Below, in pieces: positions 8,801 through 16,143 of a DNA stretch of 32,657 bases; positions within the stretch are counted from its first letter, which is position 1; every line of letters begins with the position of its first letter. This stretch comes from Streptomyces sp. SBT349. Its GTDB lineage: Bacteria; Actinomycetota; Actinomycetes; Streptomycetales; Streptomycetaceae. The stretch spans positions 1 to 32,657 of the forward strand of contig NZ_LAVK01000038.1 of the NCBI RefSeq assembly GCF_001083795.1. Direction: 5' to 3'. Below the pieces are notes generated by a model. The model saw only the letters and a program-made list of their open reading frames with translations, was not told the DNA's origin and searched no databases. Made by a program: the position numbers and the translations under genes.

Positions 8801-9712
8801 TACCGGCATGTCGTAGGACCAGGCGAAGTCGCCGGTGTTCAGGCCGACGTCCCAGGTAGCGGACGAGGCAAGGGCGGTCGCGGTGTAATCGCTCTCCACG
8901 CCTTCCTCGTCGGCGACCGCCGCGAGCACCACCGGCCCCGAGGCGGTCACCTCGACGCCGGTGGCGGTCAGGGTTTCCGTCTCGGTGTCGTTGACCGAAG
9001 GAGCCGGGGTCTGTTCCCGGCACTCGGCCGCCTCGGGCGTGTCCACGACGCAGGTGGGCAACTGGACGAACGTCAGCCGCGAACCGTAGCCGCCGCCGAA
9101 CGCCCCGGCGAAGCCGGTGTAGTTGAGCTCCACCTCGACCGCGCCCACCGAATCCTCCTCGCCTTCGACGGTCAGCAGCACGCCGTTCACACCGGCGTCC
9201 TGGCTCGCCTCGCGGTCCAGGATCTGGACTTGTGCCGTGACCCGTGCCGAATCGGCTCGCGCTTCGGAACCGCCGCCGGGGCTCAGCCGCACCGGCAGGT
9301 CGCCGGCGGGCACCGGTGCGGCGGACCTCGCGGAGGAGGGCAGCGTGACCTGCTCCGACCCCGCATCCGGCCAGGCGGCCCGAGGAGGAGTCTGTGGCAC
9401 CCGCGGGCCTTCTTCCACGGTGCGGGGGATGACATCGAGGCCGTCCTCGCCATCCACGGGCTGTTCCAGCTCCGGCAGCTCGCCCCAGCCGTTCCCCTCG
9501 GCCCGGGCCGAGGGGGAGGCCATCGCCTGAAGGAGCGAGGCGAGCATGATGAGCGACAATCCCACCGCCATTCGACGCCGGACCGTGCGGAACGCCCTGC
9601 GGAGTCTGACCGGTCCCTGCATCCGTCTCTCAGTCCTTCGTCCAGGAGCCACGGTCGTGCGCGGCGGTCGGCTGCGTTCGATCTGCTGGTCAGTACGCGT
9701 GTGCTTTGTCAT
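2894..9712 (-). CDS. Secreted RHS/YD-repeat polymorphic toxin with HINT domain (left locus)
   Basis: A 2272-aa toxin carrier. The start at 9712 overlaps the stop of the LamG gene (ATGA), so the two are translationally coupled. Residues 1-72 form an Arg-rich, unusually long signal region ending in a hydrophobic core (MAVGLSLIMLASLLQAMA) and a SARA cleavage-like site. Around residues 290-360 a segment (WDVGLNTGDFAWSYDM, then PNVGLSYSSGSIDGRTGGTN) resembles the N-terminal shell of SpvB/TcdB/WapA-type proteins. YD/RHS repeats fill the middle. Many have the form YDxxGR, such as YDALGR, YDGLGR and YDQLGR. The RHS core closes at about 1845-1885 (LGAREYDPALGRFISVDPV, then NNPLAFSDPTGL). An Ala/Gly-rich linker and a hydrophobic pre-toxin segment (LLDYIPFGKFNKLKKLYEKL) precede HINT (2029-2173) and a 99-aa tip. 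Family knowledge says the RHS shell encloses the tip until delivery. Target and delivery route are inference. Confidence 0.95.
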   Translation of the reverse strand: MTKHTRTDQQIERSRPPRTTVAPGRRTERRMQGPVRLRRAFRTVRRRMAVGLSLIMLASLLQAMASPSARAEGNGWGELPELEQPVDGEDGLDVIPRTVEEGPRVPQTPPRAAWPDAGSEQVTLPSSARSAAPVPAGDLPVRLSPGGGSEARADSARVTAQVQILDREASQDAGVNGVLLTVEGEEDSVGAVEVELNYTGFAGAFGGGYGSRLTFVQLPTCVVDTPEAAECREQTPAPSVNDTETETLTATGVEVTASGPVVLAAVADEEGVESDYTATALASSATWDVGLNTGDFAWSYDMPVPDVPGSLTPNVGLSYSSGSIDGRTGGTNNQASWAGDGFDLWPGYIERTYQSCAEEEVENADGNKVGDLCWEYDNAFISFNGRAGELVPAGDNEWKFQQDDGTRIRRLTSGERANGDNDNEYWEMTTPEGIRYYFGYHRLPGWTSGKETTDSTWTVPVYGNDTGEPCRAATVAASSCTQAWRWNLDYAVDARGNAIAYYYNKEENSYGRFLDETDDVRYTRGGTLDRVEYGLRENAMYSARALARVDFAGSTRCLPQDGVDCAASAIDDNELYWYDTPWDLNCEAGTDCDSGRSSPTFWTRNRLTQVTTEVLASGAYQPVDSWSLTHRWGMADVDYQLLLDSVQRTGHTATPAITLPKTTFAYQQLPNRLDELGDGYAPFNKERLATVADEYGGQIDVQYSGEACDPANLPTPETNTTRCFPQYIGGGGDITPDLEWFNKYVVTGVIGTDRTGRSPDQVTEYRYPGDAAWHFDDDNGLVPEEEKTWSQWRGYGHVRTLSGGEGDIGMLSQEDTYFLRGMHGDRLNEDGGTKDMSVALPAGEGDPIIDHPAVHGFAYRTVTYDGVDGDVLEKSVSRPWHHETASDVRDWGTITADLSGTARTTTWTSLDDGAGSRWRTTRVDTAYDTVAGRPTEVNDLADTATSADDRCTRTTYATGTDANLLTLPARAETVAVACTATPDRADDVITDERWAYDGGDYGEAPTAGDVTATAVLKDHDGTTAGYLESGATYDSYGRQVSTTDLTADLTVTGSTLTRSPRGDGRTSTVAYSPATGFPTQTTSTDPPVDPDTPSTAMTEVTQLDPVRGVPTRLTDTNSKVTVLSYDALGRSEKVWLADRRTGMLPSYQFTYHIEENEPVVVGTRTLDNAGNNQLASYTVYDGFLRERQTQEPGPDGGRLVADRFYDERGLLSRTFVPYYALGAPARELFLPDEPQRIESQTRHAYDALGREIETRQIAGDGDGGEVLGTTTTSYHGDRVTVIPPLGATATTTLTDARGQMTELRQHHERSADADFDSTQYTQTPSGQIDSVTDPAGNEWTYAYDQLGRTVATTDPDAGRSESAFNDRGELTTRTNARDITLAYAYDGLGRQTALREGSAEGPLRAEWVYDTITGARGQLAKSIRYHDGEAYTTEVTSYDRLYRPLTSRITIPETEQELGGTYEHTTRYHASGLTQSMALPAVGGQPGNGVAFTYEAATLRPTELAVASGPQVLTTYHPTGRYAAHDIHDNGDPVVRATYEYEWGTQRLAATAVQRWEGPFDRRENYTYDQAGNVLSIADTSATGTDVQCFQYDYLRRLTEAWAQTATTCAPTPSGGTMGGPAPYWHSYTYDAVGNRLTETLHEQDTERVYDYPEPGAAQPHTLTSVVEDAPGIRSLEEYTYDPTGNTATRQVGGDTQELTWDAEGHLASVEEANGEITEYLYDADGQRLIGRTPTETTLYLGDHTEVTLPAGSTTPTATRYIALGGGHTAVIADDESVSITMADHHGTGQLAIDTANLELTQRRTLPFGDYRGDTPGTWPGTRGFVGGTTDTSTGLTHLGAREYDPALGRFISVDPVMDLTDPQQIHGYTYANNNPLAFSDPTGLFLGGFFDAIASAAKKAAEAAAKAANSAARNGNGGGRSRGGAGRSGSSSQNVGWDPPGDWPDAGDVSEFLEGAYKGVVPPEVRFFLPDPWNAYEECSGNLFSSSCGESLLDYIPFGKFNKLKKLYEKLKGAPQETPSPSRADTPCNSFTPGAPVLMADGSTEQIEDVEIGDVVLTTDPETGETSPRTVTAELTSTGTKDLTTLTIAPIEGAPTTITATDQHPFWAPDLNTWLDAADLTPGTSLLTSTGTLTTVTAVTHTTTTATVHNLTVEGTHTYHVLAGEVPVLVHNCPKKNPNPGPPPIPNIVHGGVEDILQNGRPQRLNPDGTPDVFTPRPNTPNSISRRWGGAAIYDIDGGGNRYRILVNRHGNVGWVDNHDYTKIYPYQPRE
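2897..3193 (-). other. C-terminal toxin tip of the left RHS protein, unrecognised
   Basis: 99 residues after the HINT HN. The first 15 are a Pro/Asn-rich linker (PNPGPPPIPNIVHGG). The rest reads as a compact domain: VEDILQNGRPQRLNPDGTPD, then RRWGGAAIYDIDGGGNRYRI, then VNRHGNVGWVDNHDYTKIYP. Size, beta-strand pattern and conserved-looking Arg, His, Asp and Tyr residues are compatible with a small RNase-like toxin, but I recognise no named family. The DNA is less GC-rich than the shell: my count of line 2881-2940 is 28 G/C of 60. Confidence 0.55.
3194..3628 (-). other. HINT (intein-like) autoprotease domain of the left RHS toxin
   Basis: Covers residues 2029-2173. It starts at the catalytic Cys of CNSFTPGAPVLMADG, has the block-A-like continuation IEDVEIGDVVL, the TDQHPFW block with the penultimate-type His, and ends TVEGTHTYHVLAGEVPVLVHN. 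The terminal His-Asn is the hallmark of Asn cyclisation and cleavage. The next residue is Cys. In polymorphic toxins such domains release the C-terminal tip. All required residues (N-terminal Cys, internal TxxH, C-terminal HN) are present, so it should be active. Confidence 0.9.
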
Positions 9713-12700
9713 CGCGTGACGGGGACGCGGGTGGGAAGCCCCGAGATGCCAGTGGCGAGGAGCGTCACCTGGGATGGCGCGAGCGTTCCCTCGAACGTCC
9801 AGAGGTCATCGATGGCACCGGGCCAGTACTCCCCCCAGGCGCCTCCCGCCCTGGTCCGGCCCACCTGGAGGGAGTCGTCGGCCTCGAAGGTCAGCACGTT
9901 CTCGGCACTGGAGGACGAGCCGCAGGAGTCGTCCTCCCCTTCCAGGCAGGACGTCTCGGCCAGCACCCCGTTGACATACAGCTCGGCCTCGCGGCGGAAG
10001 CCGTCGTAGACCACGGTCAGGTGATTCCATTCGCGCACGTCGTAGAAGAGGGCGTTGTCCACGCGGGTGACCGACGCCTCCGACGTGTCCGCGTCGGGCA
10101 TGACCAACTGCCATGTTCCCCACCCCTCTTCCTCGGGGTCGGGCACGAACCGCACGGAGACCGCGCTGTGGTGCTCGCCGCCCGCGCTGAACGCGGTCGC
10201 TCCGCCCTCCGGAACGGCCGCGGCCCGCGCCCAGCCCGCGACGGTGAAGCTGGCGGTGGTGTCAACCGGAACGGTGGTCGTGGCGGCGTGGTCGTCGACG
10301 CCGTCCAGCAGAAGCGACCCGGAGTCCACCGCGCCGGGACCGAGCGCGGCGCCGCCCTGCAAACCGAGTGGGTTTCCGGCGGACGAGGAATCAGGCGTGG
10401 TGCCGGCGCCGGCGTCGTCGAACTGCCATCGGGACCCGACCAGGGGCCGCTGTTCGTAGAGCTGCCGGACCTCGCTGGCGGTGACGACGCGGTCGAAGAG
10501 CCGTACGTCGTCGAGCTTGCCGTCCAGGCGGTTGATGACCTGACCCTCTGCCTCGGACGCTCCCAGCATCAGGGAGCCGGTCGCGTCCCAACGGTGGCTG
10601 AACGCGGTGGAGTCGGCCAGTTCACCGTTGACGTAGAGACTGATGGTCCCCGCGTCCATGTCATAGACCCCCACCACGTGGGCCCACGTCCCCAGTCCGG
10701 CCGCGGGACAGTTGGGTGTCGCGGCCGAGCACGGGTTCTGGTTCACCTCGACGTTCGCCGCGTCGGCGGCGTCCGAGGTGGCGCGCAGGAAGGTCCAGCC
10801 GCCGCCGTCCGGGCGGTGGTAGAGGGAGAAGCCGCGGCGCTCCGCGCCCCCCTGCGTGGCGGCCACCATGAACCGGTTCTCCTTCTCGGCCGGCAGCCAG
10901 GCCCAGAGGGACACGGCGAATGACTGATGGGTGTCCAGCACCGGCTGGCTCGTGGCGGCATAACCGCTGGCACCATCGAACGAGGCGGCCGCGCCGTCAG
11001 CGCCCTCTCCGCCGAGCGTGACCTCCCCGGTGATCGCTGCGCGGGTCTCCTGGCTGCGCCCCGCCACCGATGTGACGTCGTCCGGCTCGTCCAACGACCA
11101 CACGGCCTTGGCCGGGCGGGACGTTTCTGTGATCGGTTGCCGTTCGACGAGCTGGGTGACCTGCTCCGGCCGAAGCCAGTAGTCGTAGAGCTGTACCTCA
11201 TCGAGTCGGCCGGTGAAGTACGAGCCGTCCCCGGTGGCTCCCAGCGTGGTCACTCCGCGCGCCTCCCACGCCCCGGTGAAGCCCGTCGAGGCGGCGAGAG
11301 AGCCATCGACATAGAGCCGCAACTGCTGGTTGACGTTGTCGAAGACGCCGGTCACATTCGTCCATTCCCCCAGCTCCGGCACATGGCCCTGCCGAGCCCG
11401 GACAGCGGCCGCTCCCGCCACATCGGACGCATCGCGGGAGAAGGACCAACCGGTCTGCGGGTCGACGGTCAACGCGAAGCCGTCGGCGTTCCATCCGGCC
11501 TGCGACACGGCGGTCCCGGGGCCGCTCAGTCCTCCCTCGGGCAGACGGGCCCACAGCGAGACCGAGAAACTCTTGGACGTGTCCAGCACGGGAGTCACCA
11601 CGGAGGCATGGCCGCCCTGCCCGTCCAGCTCCAGGGCCCCGCCGACGACACCGTCAGCTCCCGGCGCGGCACCCGTGGTGAGGGCCGCTTCCCATGGCTC
11701 GCCCTCGCCGGTCAGGGCATCCGCGCCGGGCTCGTCCTCCATGCCCCAGACCATGCGTTCGGGCTCCCCGGCGCGTACCACGAAGAGATAGGTGCGCACC
11801 TCCGACCAGTTGCCGGCCTCGTCAAGCGCCTGTGCCGTGATCGTGTTGATCCCCGGCGTCTCCGGCAGGAGTTGGAGCGTGCGCGGGGCGCCACCGGACG
11901 TCTGGACCCATCGGTTGCCTGTGCGACTGGCGTTGACATGGACGGCATAGCCGGTCACGTCCGACGCTGCGCTGTCGAAGGTGAAGCTGCCGTACTTGCC
12001 GATGCCGTCGCGCCACGGGTCCTCCGGGTCCGACGGGTCGGCCTCGGGATACTGAGGGGAGGTGATCGTGGGCGCCGCGGGCGTACTGGTGTCGTAGACG
12101 AAGGCACACCGGTGTGCCGACCCGTTGGAGGACCAAGGCGAGTAGCTCACGCCGTCGAAGGTCCTGGCGAACCATTCGATCCGGCGGTCGGTGGGCAGGT
12201 TGGTGGGCAGGGAGACGGTGAAGGTGCTGCCGGACGCCTTGAACCCCGTCGGGTTGGGGGCCCAGCGGATGATGTCGCCCTGCCCGTCCCCGGTGTCCCA
12301 GCGTGCGCCGAACTCCACCGCGACCCGGTCTCCGTCCGGATCGGTGACATGGAGAGCGCTGATGCTGCCACGCGTCTTGACGTGCGCGGGGTCGTCGGGT
12401 GACGGACAGGTGCCGCCGTACTGCATGACCAGCTGCGAGGTGCGGATCTGCGGCGGGCGGCGGTTGTACTCCACCCGCAGGTGCGCCCGGTCGGAGAACC
12501 GCTTCCAGCTCAGCGGATCCGTCTCCGAAGCGGCACGCAACCCCAGCGTCAGCGTCGAACGCCGGGTGTCGGCCGCCTCGCGGACAGCAGCGGTGACATC
12601 GAACTCGGCATCCTTCGCCGCGCAGTTCTGATGTCCGTAGGCGAATGACCGGGTATCCAGGTGCTCGGCCCAGAACCCGTTGCCATCCTGCGAATCCCAT

Positions 12701-13908
12701 GTGGTGCCGGAGCTGATGCTCCACGTCTGGTAGAGCTCCACCCGAGTGGCGGTGCAGGACGCGGAATGGACGTTCGGCACCTGGAACTGCGCCTCGATGA
12801 CGTTCGTTCCCGCGAAACGCGAGACCGGCATCCGGTAGAACAACCGCTTTCGGTCCTCCGGCTGACAACGCGTCCAGTCGCAGTACCCCATGCCGGCGTC
12901 GTCCTCACCGTTGAACAGCCACTGCGGGGAGTCGTGCCAGTAACGCGACACCATCGTCCAGGCGGATGCTCTTGGGGTGTACACCTGCGGATCGATGTAC
13001 ACCGGAAACTCGGTCTCCTCGTCTCGCAGAATGTCCGCATCCGGGGTCAGTACCAGACTGTCGCCGGTCACCTCCAGGCCCACTCGGGCCTGCCGCCCCG
13101 ACTCGCCCGCTCCGACCTCTTCGGTGGCGGCCTCGCGCACGGCCGTGCCTTCCGGCGTTCCGGCGCTGGAGTCCCACATCACCGGCGCCGGCGCCTCGAA
13201 CACCGGGGAACCCGCTCCCTCGTCGATGGCGGCGAGACCACCATCGGACGTGGTCTCCACCTCAACACCCTGCGCCTCCAACCCGAGTGTCACCTCGGCC
13301 AGCTCAGGACTCGCCGCTGCCTCCGGCGAGTGGACGACGAGGAGTTGAGTGAAGCCGTCGACCTGTGCCCCCATCCGCAGGTCGACGTCCGGGAGCACGT
13401 CCTCGTAGACGGCGAGGGCACCATGCAGCGTCGGAACGGGCAGCGCGCCGGGCCAGTGGAACTCCAGCACCCGGCCGTCCCGCGTCAGGCTCGCCATGGG
13501 AGCGTCCTCACCGCCACCGGAGAACGCGAGTTCCACGGTCGCTGTGACGGGCGCGACCGTTCCGTCCTCGCGCACGAGCAGGTCGGTGTTGACCTCTTCC
13601 CACTGTCCGTTGACGCGCGTGCGCACGGGTCGCAGATACTCCACCGCTTCGAACGTGCCTTCGGGAGTGGCGAACACCTCGGACGTCTCGCCGCGCAGTG
13701 ACAGAACCTCGACCGGCTCCCCGGTACGCTCGGCCTCCGCCAACGCCTCGACCTCGGACGCGGCCTCACCAGCCGCCGGCGCGGGTTCCGCGGCCGCGGC
13801 CGCGGCACGTTCGCCGCCCGAAGCCGATGGCTGAGCGGTGCCCAGCAACCCAGCCGTCAGCACGACGCCCAGCCCCCACGACACGCCACGACGCAGCCGT
13901 GTCCGCAT
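9709..13908 (-). CDS. Secreted protein with DNRLRE-like and three LamG domains (left locus)
   Basis: 1399 aa, starting at ATG 13908 behind a GGAGGGTGGAG ribosome region. Residues 1-30 are a signal peptide (RRGVSWGLGVVLTAGLLGTA), followed by an Ala/Glu-rich linker. Residues about 55-320 form a beta-rich region found at the start of many actinobacterial DNRLRE/LamG proteins (EPVEVLSLRGETSEVFATPE). Residues about 330-520 resemble a DNRLRE/TcA-associated beta-sandwich (LFYRMPVSRFAGTNVIEAQF to WKRFSDRAHLRVEYN). A further fibronectin-like stretch precedes three LamG/concanavalin-A-like domains beginning near 718 (RMVWGMEDEPG), 935 (AVWSLDEPDD) and 1156 (GSRWQFDD). Each has the LYVNG or LYVDG strand and a closing IDDLW/LDDV-type motif. 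It is coupled to the RHS toxin by ATGA. LamG domains bind sugars or proteins, so a surface-anchoring or target-binding partner of the toxin is likely. That role is inference. Confidence 0.93.
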   Translation of the reverse strand: MRTRLRRGVSWGLGVVLTAGLLGTAQPSASGGERAAAAAAEPAPAAGEAASEVEALAEAERTGEPVEVLSLRGETSEVFATPEGTFEAVEYLRPVRTRVNGQWEEVNTDLLVREDGTVAPVTATVELAFSGGGEDAPMASLTRDGRVLEFHWPGALPVPTLHGALAVYEDVLPDVDLRMGAQVDGFTQLLVVHSPEAAASPELAEVTLGLEAQGVEVETTSDGGLAAIDEGAGSPVFEAPAPVMWDSSAGTPEGTAVREAATEEVGAGESGRQARVGLEVTGDSLVLTPDADILRDEETEFPVYIDPQVYTPRASAWTMVSRYWHDSPQWLFNGEDDAGMGYCDWTRCQPEDRKRLFYRMPVSRFAGTNVIEAQFQVPNVHSASCTATRVELYQTWSISSGTTWDSQDGNGFWAEHLDTRSFAYGHQNCAAKDAEFDVTAAVREAADTRRSTLTLGLRAASETDPLSWKRFSDRAHLRVEYNRRPPQIRTSQLVMQYGGTCPSPDDPAHVKTRGSISALHVTDPDGDRVAVEFGARWDTGDGQGDIIRWAPNPTGFKASGSTFTVSLPTNLPTDRRIEWFARTFDGVSYSPWSSNGSAHRCAFVYDTSTPAAPTITSPQYPEADPSDPEDPWRDGIGKYGSFTFDSAASDVTGYAVHVNASRTGNRWVQTSGGAPRTLQLLPETPGINTITAQALDEAGNWSEVRTYLFVVRAGEPERMVWGMEDEPGADALTGEGEPWEAALTTGAAPGADGVVGGALELDGQGGHASVVTPVLDTSKSFSVSLWARLPEGGLSGPGTAVSQAGWNADGFALTVDPQTGWSFSRDASDVAGAAAVRARQGHVPELGEWTNVTGVFDNVNQQLRLYVDGSLAASTGFTGAWEARGVTTLGATGDGSYFTGRLDEVQLYDYWLRPEQVTQLVERQPITETSRPAKAVWSLDEPDDVTSVAGRSQETRAAITGEVTLGGEGADGAAASFDGASGYAATSQPVLDTHQSFAVSLWAWLPAEKENRFMVAATQGGAERRGFSLYHRPDGGGWTFLRATSDAADAANVEVNQNPCSAATPNCPAAGLGTWAHVVGVYDMDAGTISLYVNGELADSTAFSHRWDATGSLMLGASEAEGQVINRLDGKLDDVRLFDRVVTASEVRQLYEQRPLVGSRWQFDDAGAGTTPDSSSAGNPLGLQGGAALGPGAVDSGSLLLDGVDDHAATTTVPVDTTASFTVAGWARAAAVPEGGATAFSAGGEHHSAVSVRFVPDPEEEGWGTWQLVMPDADTSEASVTRVDNALFYDVREWNHLTVVYDGFRREAELYVNGVLAETSCLEGEDDSCGSSSSAENVLTFEADDSLQVGRTRAGGAWGEYWPGAIDDLWTFEGTLAPSQVTLLATGISGLPTRVPVTR

Positions 13909-13959
13909 GCTCCACCCTCCCCGATCCCAACTGCATCATATGTCGCACACAGAACCAGA

Positions 13960-13980
13960 GCGAATGTAGAGATCATTCGC
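13960..13980. promoter_or_regulatory. Perfect palindrome upstream of the left LamG gene (candidate operator)
   Basis: GCGAATG, seven bases, CATTCGC: a perfect 7-bp inverted repeat ending 52 bp before the LamG start codon. The centre is AT-rich, unlike the surroundings, and lies where promoter or 5' leader elements would be expected. A dimeric repressor site is the simplest reading. A 5'-UTR hairpin is the alternative. I see no clear -35/-10 pair. No equivalent site precedes the right LamG gene. Confidence 0.4.
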
Positions 13981-14137
13981 ACGCATGTCCATGGGGTGAA
14001 ACCGAAGCAAGTCGGGCCACCAGGGGGTGATGTGAGAAACCACTGAGGGCGTAGCCGGTGCCATGGAACACCGCGTCAGCGGCATCCTCGCTGCCGTCGG
14101 CACGCAGCGCGCCGCTCTCGGTGGAGGCGGCGAACGC

Positions 14138-14287
14138 CCTGAGGACTGCAAAACGCGGGGAGCGGACAGCCGCGCGCCAGTTGCTCAGCTGGCAGTCGGG
14201 AACAACCCCGCGTCCGCGGGGACGACGGGTGACGGGAGTCCGAGGTCAGCCGCCTCCTGGGAACACCCCCGCGCCTGCAGGGACGAC
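14138..14287 (-). CRISPR. Mini CRISPR array, two good repeats and one degenerate
   Basis: Repeats of 28 nt lie at 14199-14226 (GGAACAACCCCGCG...GGGGACGAC) and 14260-14287 (GGAACACC...GGGACGAC), with a 33-nt spacer at 14227-14259, so the period is 61. One period further left, 14138-14165 retains only the 3' half (ACGCGGGGAGCGG) and is a worn terminal repeat. Length, period and GC-rich hairpin are those of type I-E arrays of actinobacteria. In the orientation of the E. coli repeat the array is read towards lower coordinates, and the leader is on the right. No cas genes are in the window. Confidence 0.8.
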
Positions 14288-14530
14288 ACTTCCTGACCTG
14301 GGGCTTCAGGTCGTGTGAGGGCCGTTTTCATTCGGTGGCGATTCGCGCTCCGGGGGCCGTTGCAGCCATGCGGCCGATTCAGGGTGGTCGACGGCCTCTG
14401 TGACGCCTTGAGTTTAGTGGCTCATCCCTGACGGCGCGGAGTGATCACGTTCCGGTGACCGGGGTCGCCTCGCCTCTGGTGGGGAAAATGCCCCGCCCTT
14501 GTGCCGTGTGGCCGACATTCTTGAAGAGGC
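14288..14530 (-). promoter_or_regulatory. CRISPR leader of the 14.2-kb mini array
   Basis: The DNA next to the last repeat begins ACTTCCTGACCTGGGGCTTC. The core CTGACCTGGGG recurs at the same place beside the arrays ending at 15794 and 32370 and beside the half repeat at 18266. The stretch has no gene. It contains a less GC-rich segment (CCGTTTTCATTC around 14321-14333) as leaders commonly do. It ends at the repeated element that starts at 14531. Transcription would run to the left. Confidence 0.6.
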
Positions 14531-14640
14531 TGAGTGACTAACTGAGTGACAACCGCCGTGTGCGGCCCTGGATGGCTGCGGACTGCCGTGGACCGTCCCC
14601 GCAGGTCGTAAGGGCGGGCGTGCTGGTGGGCGGGAGGTGG
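14531..14640. repeat. Leader-distal repeated element, copy 1
   Basis: Starts TGAGTGACTAACTGAGTGAC, then AACCGCCGTGT, and stays similar to 32549-32657 for about 110 bp (tail ...GGCGTGCTGGTGGGCGGGAGG here against GGCCTGCTGGTGAGTAGGGG there). A more diverged copy starts at 15985. It marks the point at which the IS110 fragment is cut off. Function unknown. The recurrence beside CRISPR leaders points to duplication of a whole leader-plus-flank segment. Confidence 0.65.
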
Positions 14641-15445
14641 AGTTGCATGGTGGCGAACAGTGGCGCGTAGGGGTGGGTTTCGACCGCTTCGGCGATGGCC
14701 TTGTCCAGCGTGCGGATGGTCGTGCGTATGCCCTTCACCAGCTGGACCTGGACGCGGACGAGCTGTTCGACGACCGTTTCGCTGAGGCGGGAGGCGGCCT
14801 TCGGCGCTCGATCAGGACGTGGCCGGGCTTCCTGCCGGAGTAGCCGTGTCGCTTGCACCAGGCTTCCAGGCGTCCGGCGGTGAGCTTGGCGGCGGCGGCC
14901 GGGGTGGGGTATCGCTGAAGGAAGGCCAGGGCGATGTCGCTGTCGAGGCTGGCGAAGACCGCCTTGGCGCCGGGCCAGTGGGCGTCCAGCAGCGCGGCGA
15001 GCTGGTTGACGGCGCCGATGCGGGCCTCGACGTGGTCGGCGCGGGTCCGGGTGAGGGCCTGGAGATCGAGGGTGGCCTGCCCAGTGGGCTCCAGGCGGGG
15101 CAGCAGGTGCCCGTCGGTGCGCAGGTAGTCGGCCGGTTTCATGCTGTCGCCCGCGTCGGTCTTGGCCTTGGAGGCGCCCCAGCGCGGGCGCATCGCGTGG
15201 AAGGCGTTGGGGTGCACCGGGACCACGGGGTGACCGGCGGCGAGCAGCCGGTCCACGGCCAGGCCGCGGCTGGTCTCGATCATCACGGGCAGATCCGCCG
15301 GGACGCCGTGCTTCCCCAGCCGGGCCAGGGACTTGGCGAACCCTTCCTCGGTGTGGGCGAACTCCCACCGGTCGATGCGCTTTCCGGCGTCGTCCATGAC
15401 GGTCACGTCATGGGTCTCGGTCGCCCAGTCCCATCCGATGAACAC
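14640..15445 (-). pseudogene. IS110-family transposase, frameshifted and 3'-truncated
   Basis: The start is taken as GTG at 15445, which has AGGAG at 15460-15456 ten bases upstream and gives VFIGWDWATETHDVTV, the canonical IS110 DEDD N-terminus with Asp6. Glu57 (PVMIETSRG) and Asp97/Asp100 (KTDAGD) complete the RuvC-like catalytic set. About residue 225 (KPGHVLIERRR) the frame shifts and then continues as SRLSETVVEQLVRVQVQLVK, the coiled-coil linker. The C-terminal transposase_20 domain with its catalytic Ser is missing because the sequence runs into the repeated element at 14640. The gene is therefore dead on two counts. The N-terminal domain itself is well preserved. Confidence 0.8.
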
Positions 15446-15705
15446 GAAGGTCGTACTCCTGTGACTTCGACGGAGCACCTGCCCGGTGGTGAGGTCGTCT
15501 GCCGGGAGCTCATTAATCGGCCCTCCGCGGGGCGTGTCCCTGAAGCCGATCAGACGACCTCGGCCCGGCGGGGCTGGCGGAACTCACGCTGGCCGTCGAA
15601 CGGCTCGCACTACTGGCCATGCACCCACCGGGACCGAGAGGCCACAACCCTACCGAAGAGGGCTGCAGAAGGGATGGTCCTCTAATGAGCGCGCGAGATG
15701 AGTTG

Positions 15706-15794
15706 GGAACAACCCCGCGGGTGCGGGGAGCAGCCGCACCTGGCCCTGGAGGACCTGGTCGAGCAGGGAATAACCCCGCGGGCGCGGGGAGCAG
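15706..15794 (-). CRISPR. Two-repeat mini CRISPR array
   Basis: Repeats of 28 nt at 15706-15733 (GGAACAACCCCGCGGGTG...GGAGCAG) and 15767-15794 (GGAATAACCCCGCGGGCG...GGAGCAG) enclose a 33-nt spacer at 15734-15766. The period is 61, as in type I-E. The reverse complement, CTGCTCCCCGCG..., lines up with the E. coli type I-E repeat, so reading is to the left and the leader on the right. The spacer is an open frame reading PHLALEDLVEQ, consistent with capture from coding DNA. The 260 bp between this array and the IS110 start (15446-15705) holds nothing I can name. Confidence 0.8.
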
Positions 15795-15984
15795 AGGAGC
15801 TGACCTGGGGTTCTATGCCGGCAGGGTGCCGATTTTACTTACTTCCTGAGAATCGGACATTTCGCCTGACGTCTCCACTGCGGACGGATGATGAGTTCAA
15901 CACCTACCACGCTCAGCTGGCTGACGTGACTCCTTCCACATGCTTACAGACGGTCCGCTTCATCCGCCGTGGCTCGACAGTGGG
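15795..15984 (-). promoter_or_regulatory. CRISPR leader of the 15.7-kb mini array
   Basis: It begins AGGAGCTGACCTGGGG directly after the last repeat. It is less GC-rich than the surroundings (for example CCGATTTTACTTACTTCCTG at 15831-15850). Its sequence is largely duplicated at 18267-18410, where ACTGCGGACGGATGATGAGT and CACCTACCA are shared. It then leads into the element at 15985. It has the size and place of a type I-E leader with the crRNA promoter. Confidence 0.6.
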
Positions 15985-16090
15985 TGAGTGACTAATTGAG
16001 CGACAACCACCTTGGTCACTGGTGGACTCGGGTGGATCGTCCTGGATCGTTCGCGCAGGTCAGCGCCCGCATATGAGCCGGGGGGCGCAG
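15985..16090. repeat. Leader-distal repeated element, copy 2
   Basis: TGAGTGACTAATTGAGCGAC followed by AACCACC is a diverged copy of the elements at 14531 and 32549. Its right-hand part (AACCACCTTGGTCACTGGTGG and GTCCTGGATCG) recurs at 18410-18455, beside the fourth leader copy. It runs directly up to the tRNA-like attachment site. Confidence 0.55.
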
Positions 16091-16095
16091 CCGGA

Positions 16096-16143
16096 CTTGC
16101 ATGTCATGCAAGAGGTCAGGAGTTCAATTCTCCTTAGCTCCAC
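16096..16143 (+). other. tRNA-Ala 3' fragment, integration attachment site
   Basis: The sequence contains an anticodon arm (CTTGC, loop ATGTCAT, GCAAG), a variable region, a T arm (AGGAG, TTCAATT, CTCCT) and the acceptor strand TAGCTCC with discriminator A. This is the 3' half of an actinobacterial tRNA-Ala. The 5' half (GGGGCTATAGCTCAG-type) is absent upstream, so it is not a functional tRNA. The loop would read GTC instead of the GGC expected for Ala, another sign it is a drifted remnant. tRNA 3' ends beside tyrosine integrases are classical att cores of integrative elements. The integrase remnant overlaps it at 16124. Confidence 0.8.

Noticed and set aside
8390..10009. Plus-strand open frame of 539 codons across the LamG/RHS junction
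   Set aside because: It crosses the coupled stop/start of two real minus-strand genes and has low-complexity composition.
16096..16143. Functional tRNA gene
   Set aside because: The 5' half (acceptor strand, D arm) is missing and the loop no longer reads an alanine anticodon.
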